Below are positions 26,321 to 33,663 of a stretch of DNA of 64,000 nt, in pieces. Under the pieces are notes generated by a model. The model saw nothing but the letters and a program-made list of their open reading frames with translations, was not told the DNA's origin and did not search any database. Origin of the DNA: Candidatus Koribacter versatilis Ellin345 (GTDB taxonomy: Bacteria > Acidobacteriota > Terriglobia > Terriglobales > Acidobacteriaceae); contig NC_008009.1 of NCBI RefSeq assembly GCF_000014005.1, positions 1,240,001-1,304,000 on the forward strand, given 5' to 3'. A program made the position numbers and the translations under genes. Position 1 is the first letter of the stretch; each line of letters begins with the position of its first letter.

Positions 26321-27106
26321 ATGGACGTGATCTACGGTATCCACCCGGTGAGCGAGGCGCTGAAGTCGCGCGGGCGCAGCTTTCAGTATGTGGCGATTGC
26401 GAAGGACCGCATGGATCCGCGGGTGCAGCGCATTGTTGAAGACGCGCGCGAGTCCGGGATCACGGTGCGCTTTTTGCCGCGCGATTTCCTGGACCGCACC
26501 GCCAACACCAACATGCACCAGGGCGTGATCGCGGTCACGTCGAAGAAGGAATATCTCGACCTCGACGACATTATCGAGAAGAAGCGCGGCGAACATGCGT
26601 TCGTGGTGGTGCTCGACGGGATTGAAGATCCGCACAATCTGGGCGCGTTGATTCGCAGCGCCGATGGCGCGGGCGTGGACGGCGTCGTAATTCCCGAGCG
26701 GCGCGCCGTGGGCGTGACCGGTACGGCGATGAAGGCCAGCGCGGGGGCCGCGGAATACGTGCCGATCGCGCGCGTCACGAACATTGCGCGGTCGATTGAA
26801 GATTTGAAAGACAAGTACAACGTGTGGACCGTAGGACTGGACGAGCGCGGCACGCAGAATTACGACGAGATCGACTACAACATGAGCCTCGCGCTGGTGC
26901 TCGGCGCGGAAGGCAAGGGCCTGCACGATCTCGTGCGCAAGAAATGCGATCTGCTGGTGAAAATCCCGATGGCGGGCGAGGTCTCGTCGCTTAATGTTTC
27001 CGTGGCCGGCGGCATCGTGATGTACGAAGTTTCGCGGCAGCGGCGCGCGAAGGTGGCGGGTGCCGGATCGCCGGGTACAACGTCTAAAAAGAAAAACCGT
27101 AAGTAG
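26321..27106 (+). CDS. rlmB: 23S rRNA (guanosine-2'-O)-methyltransferase RlmB, SPOUT family
   Basis: The N-terminal substrate-binding domain starts YGIHPVSEALKSRG. The SPOUT knot motifs are DPHNLGALIRSADGAG (motif 1), LVLGAEGKGLHDLV (motif 2) and IPMAGEVSSLNVSVAGG (motif 3). RlmB methylates G2251 of 23S rRNA in the peptidyl-transferase loop. Length (261) is normal, with a basic tail. A TrmH-group enzyme with another rRNA or tRNA target is the main alternative. Confidence 0.9.
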   Translation: MDVIYGIHPVSEALKSRGRSFQYVAIAKDRMDPRVQRIVEDARESGITVRFLPRDFLDRTANTNMHQGVIAVTSKKEYLDLDDIIEKKRGEHAFVVVLDGIEDPHNLGALIRSADGAGVDGVVIPERRAVGVTGTAMKASAGAAEYVPIARVTNIARSIEDLKDKYNVWTVGLDERGTQNYDEIDYNMSLALVLGAEGKGLHDLVRKKCDLLVKIPMAGEVSSLNVSVAGGIVMYEVSRQRRAKVAGAGSPGTTSKKKNRK

Positions 27107-27142
27107 TCGCGAGGCAAGCCACGTAGTGGCGCCAGTTGGTAG

Positions 27143-27199
27143 CCCAGCGCGTGAGCGCTGGGAAAAGCCGCACAAATCTTTAAGAGCCCCGTCAGGGGC
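27143..27199. repeat. Two short palindromic repeats (CCCAGCGC-GTGA-GCGCTGGG and GCCCC-GTCA-GGGGC)
   Basis: Two small perfect stem-loops with similar tetraloops (GTGA, GTCA) lie in the 125-bp gap after rlmB. They resemble the dispersed palindromes elsewhere in the window. No U-run follows either, so they are not convincing terminators. Confidence 0.45.
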
Positions 27200-27231
27200 G
27201 TCACGCGCTTGATCGACGCGAAGACCCGAAA

Positions 27232-28932
27232 GTGATTCGACCTAGATTGAAGTTTATCCGGAGCATTCTCGTTCTCTTTGTCCTCTCCGCAGCGGCGTTT
27301 GGCGCGGACCGCAACGCGCTTACGTTCACCCAATACAACTTGAAGACGACCGTCACGCCGACCTCGCAGGGCTTTGAGGCCGAGGGCACGGTCACGCTAC
27401 GCAACGATAGCGCCACGCCACAGAAGTGGGCGGTTTTGCAGGTCTCTTCGTCGCTGGAGTGGCGCTATGTGCGCGTGGGCAGCGAGGAAGTGCAGTTCAT
27501 CGCGCAGCCGTACACAACGGACATTGATCACACCGGCGCAGTGAGTGAGGTGACGGTCACGCTGCCGAAGCCGCTGGAGCCGAAGCAGAGCGTGACGCTG
27601 AACATCGCGTACGGCGGGACGATCGCGCTCGATGCCAAGCGCCTGACGCGCGTCGGTACGCCCGATGCCGATGCGACGCGCTCCGACTGGGACCAGGTCT
27701 CGAATGACTTCACTGCAGTGCGCGGGCTCGGATTCGTTGCGTGGTATCCGGTGGTGATGGAAGCCGCGAGCCTGAGCGACGGCAACGCGGTGTTCTCGAC
27801 GATTGGCCAGTGGCGCAGCCGCAACCGCGGTGCGGAGATGCACCTGGCGATTTGTTTGCCCGCGAAAGAAGCCGGCGGACGCATGATCGTTGCGAATGGC
27901 ACGGAATCGCAGGCGAAGCCAGACGAGGGATGCAAAGCGTACGACTATCGCTTGGGGCCGATGACCGTGCCGGCGTTCGTAGTCGGAAATTTCCAGGAGC
28001 TGAAGCGGCCGGTGCTGACGGTGTATCACGAGCAAGGGCACACCACGGCGGCTCAGGATTATGCGGCGGAGTTTGAACGCCTGCAACCGTTCGCCGCAGG
28101 ATGGTTTGGCGCACCCAAGGAGCACGCGATGTACGTCGAGCTGACCGGCCGCGCGGTGACGCCATACGAGACCGGCGCGCTGATGTTCGCGCCGCTCGGG
28201 CAGGGCGAGCGCATGGCGACAGATTTGTCGGCGGCGTACCAGCTCGGGCAGGTTTCGGTGCAGTCGTTCCGGCCCTGGATTGATTACGGGACGGCGCACT
28301 TCCTGCAGTTCCTGGTGGTGGAGCGCGAAATGGGACGCGCGAATGCACTGGCGTATTTGCAGCAGTACGCCCGTCCGCTGGCGACGGCGGACAAGGATCC
28401 GGCGAAGGACCCGGCGGCGCAGTCGCTGATCAACACCGACGACGAGCTGTTGTATCGGGGTAAGTCGCTGTTCGTGTGGTCGATGCTGCGCGATTTGGTG
28501 GGCGACGAGGCGCTTTCGGCAGCGGTGCAAAGCTACCGTCCGGAAGACGATCACGATGCGAGCTATATGCAGAAGCTGATCGAGAGCCATGCGCACAAGG
28601 ACCTGGAGTGGTTCTTCGATGACTGGGTCTATCGCGACCGCGGGCTGCCGGATTTCCACATTGTCAGTGCGTATCCCCGGCAGATTTTGGGCGGACAGTA
28701 CCTGGTCACGATCACAGTCGAGAATTTGGGGAGTGCAGCGGCGGAAGTGCCGGTGTCGGCGCAGGTGAATGGTGGAGAGAAATCCGTGCGCATTTTTGTG
28801 AAGCCGGGCGAGAAGGCGACCGCGCGCATCAACACGCAGCAGGTGCCGACGTCAGTAACGGTGAACGACGGCAGCGTTCCGGAGCGCGACATGACCAACA
28901 ACAAGATGGAAGTGAAGCCGCCCGCGCAGTAA
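27232..28932 (+). CDS. Exported M1-peptidase-like protein that has lost the zinc site
   Basis: A GTG start leads into a signal peptide (FIRSILVLFVLSAAAFGA). The order of parts fits gluzincin M1 peptidases: an N-terminal beta-sandwich, then GLGFVAWYPVV, then the helical catalytic region. Where HExxH is expected the sequence reads AAYQLGQVS (YQLGQ at 336-340), and the WxNEGFA motif reads WIDYGTAHF (349-357), so both histidines and both glutamates are gone. Helical residues 360-470 remain intact, and a CARDB-like beta domain with VTVENLGSAAAEVPV forms the C-terminus. It is probably a binding or scaffold protein derived from an aminopeptidase; this assignment rests on motif order only. Confidence 0.7.
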   Translation: MIRPRLKFIRSILVLFVLSAAAFGADRNALTFTQYNLKTTVTPTSQGFEAEGTVTLRNDSATPQKWAVLQVSSSLEWRYVRVGSEEVQFIAQPYTTDIDHTGAVSEVTVTLPKPLEPKQSVTLNIAYGGTIALDAKRLTRVGTPDADATRSDWDQVSNDFTAVRGLGFVAWYPVVMEAASLSDGNAVFSTIGQWRSRNRGAEMHLAICLPAKEAGGRMIVANGTESQAKPDEGCKAYDYRLGPMTVPAFVVGNFQELKRPVLTVYHEQGHTTAAQDYAAEFERLQPFAAGWFGAPKEHAMYVELTGRAVTPYETGALMFAPLGQGERMATDLSAAYQLGQVSVQSFRPWIDYGTAHFLQFLVVEREMGRANALAYLQQYARPLATADKDPAKDPAAQSLINTDDELLYRGKSLFVWSMLRDLVGDEALSAAVQSYRPEDDHDASYMQKLIESHAHKDLEWFFDDWVYRDRGLPDFHIVSAYPRQILGGQYLVTITVENLGSAAAEVPVSAQVNGGEKSVRIFVKPGEKATARINTQQVPTSVTVNDGSVPERDMTNNKMEVKPPAQ

Positions 28933-29146
28933 GTTGCACTTTTGTGGGAGATATCGCGACACGATAGAAATGTTGTCAATAGGCAAAAATCGCCGATTTC
29001 TCCGCAAGCTGATGAATCGCGGGGAAATATAAATTCCGGAAAAGTGCAATTTTCCGGTGCTCAACTTGATATTCTAGAAATAGGGGGAACGAAAAGAGTT
29101 CCGCCGAGAGATTCGAGGGCGACATCGAGAGATGAGCGCCCTTTTT
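28933..29146 (+). repeat. Tandem element, copy 1
   Basis: This 214-bp unit begins GTTGCACTTTTGTGGGAG and is repeated immediately downstream. It contains the 10-bp inverted repeat TTGCACTTTT (28934-28943) / AAAAGTGCAA (29040-29049), a 20-codon open frame (28970-29032), a TATTCT -10-like hexamer (29070-29075), and two hairpins, the second followed by a U-run. The first ~125 bp are nearly identical to copy 2. Confidence 0.85.
29082..29146 (+). ncRNA. Candidate small RNA, copy 1
   Basis: The predicted transcript would start about 7 nt after TATTCT. It has hairpin 1 GGAAC (29086-29090) / GTTCC (29098-29102) and hairpin 2 with outer stem AGGGCG (29116-29121) / CGCCCT (29137-29142) and inner stem CATC / GATG closed by a GAGA loop. 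Five T residues follow, as in an intrinsic terminator. No known family is recognised and transcription is inferred. Confidence 0.45.
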
Positions 29147-29363
29147 GTTGCACTTTTGTGGGAGAAATCGCGACACGACAAAAATGTTGTCAATAGGCAG
29201 AAATTACCGATTTCGCCGCAAGCTGATGAATCGCGGGGAAATATAAATTCCGAAAAAGTGTCCGGTTTACCCCCTTCAACTTGGTATTCTGGATATAGAT
29301 GGGAACGAGAGAAGTTCCCGCTGAAAGTTTTGAGGGCGCCGTCGAGAGACGGGTGCCCTTTTC
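29147..29363 (+). repeat. Tandem element, copy 2
   Basis: It starts right after the U-run of copy 1 with the same GTTGCACTTTTGTGGGAG. The 20-codon frame (29184-29246) is retained without indels. The right inverted-repeat arm has decayed to AAAAGTG (29254-29260). TATTCT recurs at 29285-29290, and both hairpins are kept although their sequences have drifted. Confidence 0.85.
29297..29363 (+). ncRNA. Candidate small RNA, copy 2
   Basis: Hairpin 1 is GGGAAC (29301-29306) / GTTCCC (29314-29319), one pair longer than in copy 1. Hairpin 2 has outer AGGGC (29333-29337) / GCCCT (29355-29359) and inner CCGTC / GACGG around the same GAGA loop (29344-29347), then four T residues. The inner stem differs from copy 1 by compensatory changes. 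The start point is estimated from the TATTCT box. Confidence 0.45.
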
Positions 29364-29419
29364 GTTTTGGCGGGGCGTTTCGGATATTGGGAGAGCGGCG
29401 TGGGACGTAGACTTTGGGC

Positions 29420-30121
29420 ATGGATGCAGGGTTGGCAAAGATCGATTGGGAGCGCGTGGCGCAGGAGTTGGACGAGCGTGGCTGCGCGACCACGGGCGTG
29501 GTTCTGGAGCGCGGAATCTGTGATGAGTTGGCGCGTGGGTACGGCAACGACGCGCAGTTTCGCAGCAAAGTCGTTATGGCGCGGCATGGGTTTGGACGCG
29601 GCGAGTACAAGTACTTTGCATATCCGCTGCCGGAAATTGTTCAGCGGTTGCGGACGGAACTGTATCCGCGCTGCGCTGCTGTCGCGAACGGATGGCAGGA
29701 AAAGTTGGGACTGGACAAACGCTTTCCGCGCGAGCATGGCGAGTACCTGAAGCTGTGCCATGCGGCAGGACAGACGCAGCCTACGCCGCTGTTGCTGAAG
29801 TACGGTGCGGATGATTACAACTGCCTGCATCGCGATTTGTATGGCGACTTGGTGTTTCCGCTGCAGGTGGCGTTCTTGCTGAGCACGCCTGGCGAGAATT
29901 TCACGGGAGGAGAGTTCGTGCTGACGGAACAGCGTCCGAGGATGCAGTCGCGGGTGGAAGTGGTGCCGCTGCGGCAGGGCGAGGGCGTGATCTTCGCGGT
30001 GAACGAGCGTCCGGTACGCGGAACGAAAGGCGTTTATCGGGTAGGCATGCGGCACGGAGTGAGCCGGCTTCGCTCGGGGCAGCGATTCACGATGGGGATT
30101 ATTTTTCATGACGCACTCTGA
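29420..30121 (+). CDS. 2-oxoglutarate/Fe(II)-dependent oxygenase
   Basis: The iron ligands fit HxD...H: CLHRDLYGD gives His137 and Asp139, RHGVSRL gives His212, and RSGQRFTMGI gives the 2OG-binding Arg222. The double-stranded beta-helix strands are visible as VFPLQVAFLLSTP and GEGVIFAVN. The family covers prolyl hydroxylases and DNA/RNA demethylases. The stop lies 14 bp inside the next gene, which encodes AlkB, so a shared role in nucleic-acid repair or modification is plausible. The ATG at 29420 is preferred over a TTG two codons upstream. Confidence 0.85.
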   Translation: MDAGLAKIDWERVAQELDERGCATTGVVLERGICDELARGYGNDAQFRSKVVMARHGFGRGEYKYFAYPLPEIVQRLRTELYPRCAAVANGWQEKLGLDKRFPREHGEYLKLCHAAGQTQPTPLLLKYGADDYNCLHRDLYGDLVFPLQVAFLLSTPGENFTGGEFVLTEQRPRMQSRVEVVPLRQGEGVIFAVNERPVRGTKGVYRVGMRHGVSRLRSGQRFTMGIIFHDAL

Positions 30122-30752
30122 TTTGCCGTTGTGGCCGGAGACGCGGGTGGAGATCCGCGAAGGCGCTGTGCTGCTGCGCGGGTTTGCATTGTCCGTGGCG
30201 GACGAGCTTTTGCCCGGGATCCGCGAAGTGGCATCAGTTGCAGAGTTTCGAAACATGGTGACGCCGGGTGGGCACGTGATGAGTGTGGCGATGACCAACT
30301 GCGGGCGGCTCGGATGGGTGACGGACAGCAAGGGATATCGGTACACGACGGAAGATCCATCGACCGGAAAGCGTTGGCCGGAAATTCCGGAGGCGTTTGA
30401 GAAATTGGCCCGTGAAGCCGCGGATGCAGCGGGATTTTCGGGGTTCGCGCCGGATGCATGTTTGATCAATCGTTATGCGGTGGGTGCGCGGATGACGTTG
30501 CACCAGGACCGCAACGAACAGGATTTCGGGCAGCCGATTGTTTCGGTGTCGTTGGGTTTGCCGGCGACGTTTCAGTTTGGCGAAGTGGAGAACCGCCGCG
30601 GGGCGCAAAACGTCGCGGTGCGACACGGGGATGTGGTGGTGTGGGGCGGAACCGCGCGGTTGGCGTATCACGGGGTGTTGGCGTTGAAGGCGGGAGTTCA
30701 CGAGGCGACGGGGGAGTATCGGTTTAATTTGACGTTTCGGCGGGCGGGATAG
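30108..30752 (+). CDS. alkB: Alkylated DNA repair dioxygenase AlkB
   Basis: The Fe(II)/2OG site is complete: NRYAVGARMTLHQDRNE gives His132 and Asp134, AYHGV gives His188, and the signature RFNLTFR gives Arg205 and Arg211. The nucleotide-recognition lid is in the N-terminal half (MTNCGRLGWVTD, GYRYT). AlkB oxidatively removes methyl groups from 1-meA and 3-meC in single-stranded DNA and RNA. Length (214) matches E. coli AlkB. It overlaps the upstream oxygenase gene by 14 bp. Confidence 0.95.
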   Translation: MTHSDLPLWPETRVEIREGAVLLRGFALSVADELLPGIREVASVAEFRNMVTPGGHVMSVAMTNCGRLGWVTDSKGYRYTTEDPSTGKRWPEIPEAFEKLAREAADAAGFSGFAPDACLINRYAVGARMTLHQDRNEQDFGQPIVSVSLGLPATFQFGEVENRRGAQNVAVRHGDVVVWGGTARLAYHGVLALKAGVHEATGEYRFNLTFRRAG

Positions 30753-30766
30753 CGCATTTCACTTTG

Positions 30767-30942
30767 GAGTCGCTTCACCACAGAGGCACAGAGGCGCAGA
30801 GTTTTGGGGGAGATGTGACCCGAATTTCTCTGCTTCTCTGTGCCTCTTTCGTGAGCCTGAGCTTTCTTGGCGCGAGTGCTGAGTAGGGGGCGATAGGGGT
30901 CCTTCGACTCCGTCGCTTCGCGACTCCGCTCAGGATGACAGG
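30767..30942. repeat. Two dispersed repeats downstream of alkB
   Basis: The first part has TTCACCACAGAGGCACAGAG and, about 50 bp on, the inverted form CTCTGTGCCTCTTTCGTGAG. The second part (about 30888-30942) has ATAGGGGTCCTTCGACT, a small hairpin and CTCCGCTCAGGATGACAG, also seen near 35307 and 39058. They fill most of the 324 bp before msrP. Confidence 0.6.
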
Positions 30943-31076
30943 GGCGGGAAATCTGTTTGGGTTGCTGGGACGTAGTCTTTAAGGAACGTTGATGAATGGG
31001 CACATTCGAGTGGTGAACAACACTTGATGTAACCTTTCGCGGCGCCGGCCATCCAACTTTGTAGTGGGGTGTGGGC

Positions 31077-32033
31077 ATGTTGATCAAGAAGCAGGGTGAG
31101 ATTCCGTCGTCGGAAATTACGGACAAAAAGGTGTACCTGAACCGTCGTGCGTTTATCGGCGGGGCGGCTGCGGCTGGGGCGGCGATTGCGGTGGGATTCA
31201 AGGCGGCGGGGCTATTCGATCCGGCGCTGCACGCGAGCGCGAATGCGAAGTTGCAGTTCAAGCCGAGCAGCTTCAGCACGAACGAGAAGCAGACGCCGCT
31301 GAACGACGTGACCCACTACAACAACTATTACGAGTTCGGCACCGACAAAACCGATCCGGCAGACGAGGCCAAAAATTTCAAACCAACGCCGTGGAAGGTG
31401 AAGGTGGAAGGCCTGGTCAAGAAGGCGCAGACCTTCGACATTGACACGTTGCTGAAGATCCCGCTGGAGGAGCGCGTGTATCGCATGCGCTGCGTCGAGG
31501 GATGGTCGATGGTGATTCCGTGGATCGGATTTCCGTTGTCGGCGCTTTTGAACCAAGTGGAAGTGCAGCCGAAGGCGAAGTTCGTGGAGTTTACCTCGCT
31601 GCTCGATCCGAATCGCATGCCGGGGCAGCGGAGGGCGGTGCTGGAATGGCCGTATGTGGAGGGGTTGCGGCTGGATGAGGCGATGCATCCGCTGACGACG
31701 ATGGTGGTAGGCCTGTATGGCGAGACGCTTCCGAACCAGGATGGCGCGCCGTTGCGATTAGTGGTGCCGTGGAAGTATGGGTTCAAGGGGATCAAGGCGA
31801 TCGTGAACATCAAGCTGGTGGAGAAACAGCCGACCTCGACGTGGACGCAGGCGGCGTCAAACGAATATGGTTTCTACTCCAATGTGAATCCGAACGTGGA
31901 CCATCCGCGATGGAGCCAGGCGAAGGAGCGGAGGATCGGGGAGTTTTTCAAGCGTCCGACGCTGATGTTTAACGGGTACGGCGACCAGGTGGCGAGTTTG
32001 TATTCGGGCATGGATTTGAAGAAAAACTTCTAA
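31077..32033 (+). CDS. msrP: Protein-methionine-sulfoxide reductase catalytic subunit MsrP (YedY)
   Basis: A twin-arginine signal ([20 protein letters not shown]) targets the folded molybdoenzyme to the periplasm. The sulfite-oxidase-type fold has [15 protein letters not shown], whose Cys binds molybdenum, then GFPLSALL and the conserved GEPLPN-like [26 protein letters not shown] region. It reduces methionine sulfoxide in envelope proteins using electrons from the quinone pool through MsrQ. The ATG at 31077 is preferred over a GTG two codons upstream. The stop overlaps the msrQ start by one base. Confidence 0.95.
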   Translation: MLIKKQGEIPSSEITDKKVYLNRRAFIGGAAAAGAAIAVGFKAAGLFDPALHASANAKLQFKPSSFSTNEKQTPLNDVTHYNNYYEFGTDKTDPADEAKNFKPTPWKVKVEGLVKKAQTFDIDTLLKIPLEERVYRMRCVEGWSMVIPWIGFPLSALLNQVEVQPKAKFVEFTSLLDPNRMPGQRRAVLEWPYVEGLRLDEAMHPLTTMVVGLYGETLPNQDGAPLRLVVPWKYGFKGIKAIVNIKLVEKQPTSTWTQAASNEYGFYSNVNPNVDHPRWSQAKERRIGEFFKRPTLMFNGYGDQVASLYSGMDLKKNF

Positions 32034-32647
32034 TGCGACCGAAATTGATCAAGCCGCTGGTATTCATCGCGTGCCTGATGCCGGTGGCGAACATGGCATT
32101 CGGCGGATTTCGCGCGCAATTGGGTGCGAATCCGATTGAGGCGATCACGCACGAGACCGGCGACTGGACGATGATCCTGATCATGACGACGCTGGCGATC
32201 ACGCCGCTGCGCCGCATTACGGGTATCAGCGAATTGATTTCGTTTCGGCGAATGATTGGGCTGTTCGCGTTCTTCTATGGGACGCTGCATTTCCTGACGT
32301 ACATTTGGCTCGACAAGTTTTTCGACATGCACGAGATCGTGAAGGACGTGTACAAGCGGCCGTTCATCACCGCCGGATTCACGGCGTTCGTACTGATGAT
32401 TCCGCTGGCGCTGACGTCGACGAAGGGGTGGATCCGCAGGTTGGGGAAGAAGTGGACGGCACTGCATCGGCTGATTTATGGGACCGCGCTGGCGGGCGTG
32501 GTGCATTACATCTGGCTGACGAAGAGGGATGAGGCGAAGCCGTTTATGTATGCGGTGATCCTCGCGGCGCTGATGTTGTGGCGAGCGTGGGCTTGGTGGG
32601 AGAAGCGTCGGAAAGTGAGCGGCGCGAGAGTGGCGGAAGCGGCGTAG
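32033..32647 (+). CDS. msrQ: Heme-binding membrane subunit MsrQ (YedZ)
   Basis: A six-helix ferric-reductase-like membrane protein. Heme-ligand histidines are likely in GTLHFLTYIW, ALHRLIYG and VVHYIWL. LAITPLRRITG matches the conserved cytoplasmic loop of the family. It passes electrons from quinones to MsrP. Length (204) is normal, and TAATG overlap with msrP indicates coupling. Confidence 0.94.
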   Translation: MRPKLIKPLVFIACLMPVANMAFGGFRAQLGANPIEAITHETGDWTMILIMTTLAITPLRRITGISELISFRRMIGLFAFFYGTLHFLTYIWLDKFFDMHEIVKDVYKRPFITAGFTAFVLMIPLALTSTKGWIRRLGKKWTALHRLIYGTALAGVVHYIWLTKRDEAKPFMYAVILAALMLWRAWAWWEKRRKVSGARVAEAA

Positions 32648-32659
32648 ATATTCTCGATT

Positions 32660-32694
32660 CCCATGTCTCGAAAAACGCGAGACATGGGGCACCC
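32660..32694 (+). repeat. Variable-stem hairpin with GGGGCACCC tail (copy B)
   Basis: CCCATGTCTCG and CGAGACATGGG form a perfect 11-bp stem around AAAAACG, followed directly by GGCACCC. It is about 12 bp after the msrQ stop but has no U-run. Confidence 0.55.
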
Positions 32695-32711
32695 GGACAT
32701 TTTTGTGGAGT

Positions 32712-32757
32712 AAACAGCAGATCCTTCGTCGCTGCGCTCCTCTGGATGACAAGAGAG
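32712..32757. repeat. Dispersed repeat CAGATCCTTCGTCGCTGCGC...GGATGACAAG
   Basis: The same 45-bp block occurs near 49104-49145 with almost no change, and near 38960-39000 with several changes. Its CTTCG...GGATGACA ends match the repeat at 30888. Confidence 0.6.
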
Positions 32758-32916
32758 GACTGTGGAGGTGCGCGCGGGGGTGGGGGCTGGCCGCGATGCG
32801 ATTTCTTGTCGCGCGCGAGTGGGATGAGTTGCGTCGTCGCGCGATGAAAGTGCTTGGATTTGGCGCGGGGCGTGGCAAAATGGTGGGGCATTCCGGAAGA
32901 CCCAGGAGAAAACTGA

Positions 32917-33039
32917 ATGAAGAGGATTTTGTGGGGTGCGGGCCTGTGTGTGCTTGCGATTGGGGCAGTTGTGGCGGCGCAGGATGCGGCGGCGCCGAGT
33001 CGCTTGGGCCGAAGGAAGAAGCGCAGAAGTAGAGTTTAA
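32917..33039 (+). CDS. Small exported peptide, 40 aa
   Basis: AGGAG 8 bp upstream of the ATG fixes the start. The product is a signal-peptide-like N-terminus (MKRILWGAGLCVLAIGAVVA, then AQDAAAPS) and an unusually basic tail (RLGRRKKRRSRV). A rho-independent terminator lies 37 bp after the stop. Together the ribosome site, signal sequence and terminator support a real gene, even though it is short. After cleavage only about 20 mostly basic residues would remain, so it may be a secreted cationic peptide; function unknown. Confidence 0.5.
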   Translation: MKRILWGAGLCVLAIGAVVAAQDAAAPSRLGRRKKRRSRV

Positions 33040-33075
33040 GCCGCGGGGCTCACGCCTCGCGGCAAGTACCGTGCC

Positions 33076-33100
33076 GCCCGCTAAAGCGGGCTTTTATTTT
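33076..33100 (+). terminator. Intrinsic terminator after the 40-aa peptide gene
   Basis: GCCCGC-TAAA-GCGGGC is followed by TTTTATTTT. The TAAA loop is the same as in the nearby GGGGC-TAAA-GCCCC repeats, so this may be a repeat recruited as a terminator. Confidence 0.7.
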
Positions 33101-33198
33101 GGGCGGGCGTTTCACGACGCTGGTCGGCCTTCGGCCTGGGAGTGGTGCGAGGGAGGCCGTGTGGCATGGGGAGACGGTGGGGGCGGGGATAGAGTTTG

Positions 33199-33361
33199 CA
33201 GGGGCTAAAGCCCCGTTCATTATTGCCGCTTTTCGGCACGACTGAAGTCGTGCCCTGATACAAACCGGCGTCGATACGAGTTTTTCAGCAGCCTGTGAAG
33301 CCGTGCCCTGATACGAAGCCTGTCGATTCAACGTCCTGAGTCGTGCGTGTCTTGATACGAC
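33199..33361 (+). repeat. REP-like element, copy 1, with diverged tail copies
   Basis: GGGGC-TAAA-GCCCC is followed by GGCACGAC-TGAA-GTCGTGCC (33235-33254) and CCTGATACAAA. Two more diverged tails follow (GTGCCCTGATACGAA and GTCTTGATACGAC). The 326-bp gap to the FmdB-like gene contains nothing else recognised. Confidence 0.65.
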
Positions 33362-33365
33362 GCAA

Positions 33366-33587
33366 CTAGTTCATGTTGCAGCCGCCGCCGGTGCCCATGC
33401 AGCAGGGGCCACCGCTGGCGCAGGAGGGCGCTTCGGAGGACGAGCCTTTGCTGTGGGCGGCGAATTTGGAGAGTTGCTGCTCGAGATGGTGAGCGTTGCA
33501 CTTGGGGCAGGAGGCTTCCTGCGAACCCATGACGATGGCCTCGAAGTGGTGGCCGCAATCGGAACAGATGTATTCGAAGATGGGCAT
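33366..33587 (-). CDS. FmdB-type zinc-ribbon protein
   Basis: The 73-residue product starts MPIFEYICSDCGHHFEAIV and continues SCPKCNAHHLEQQLSKF, the two CxxC pairs of the putative regulatory zinc ribbon first named in formamidase operons. The C-terminus is Gly/Cys-rich (CASGGPCCMGTGGGCNMN), which may bind extra metal. The molecular role of the family is not established. Confidence 0.88.
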   Translation of the reverse strand: MPIFEYICSDCGHHFEAIVMGSQEASCPKCNAHHLEQQLSKFAAHSKGSSSEAPSCASGGPCCMGTGGGCNMN

Positions 33588-33610
33588 GAACGGCTCCTAT
33601 GTGTCGCGGT

Positions 33611-33642
33611 CCCACCCTCCCTTCGGGGAGGGTGGGGCACCC
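33611..33642 (+). repeat. Variable-stem hairpin with GGGGCACCC tail (copy C)
   Basis: CCCACCCTCCC-TTCG-GGGAGGGTGGG is a perfect 11-bp stem with a UUCG-type loop, followed by GCACCC. Copy D near 49267 is very similar. Confidence 0.55.
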
Positions 33643-33663
33643 ACAGCATCGTAAGATAAGAGA

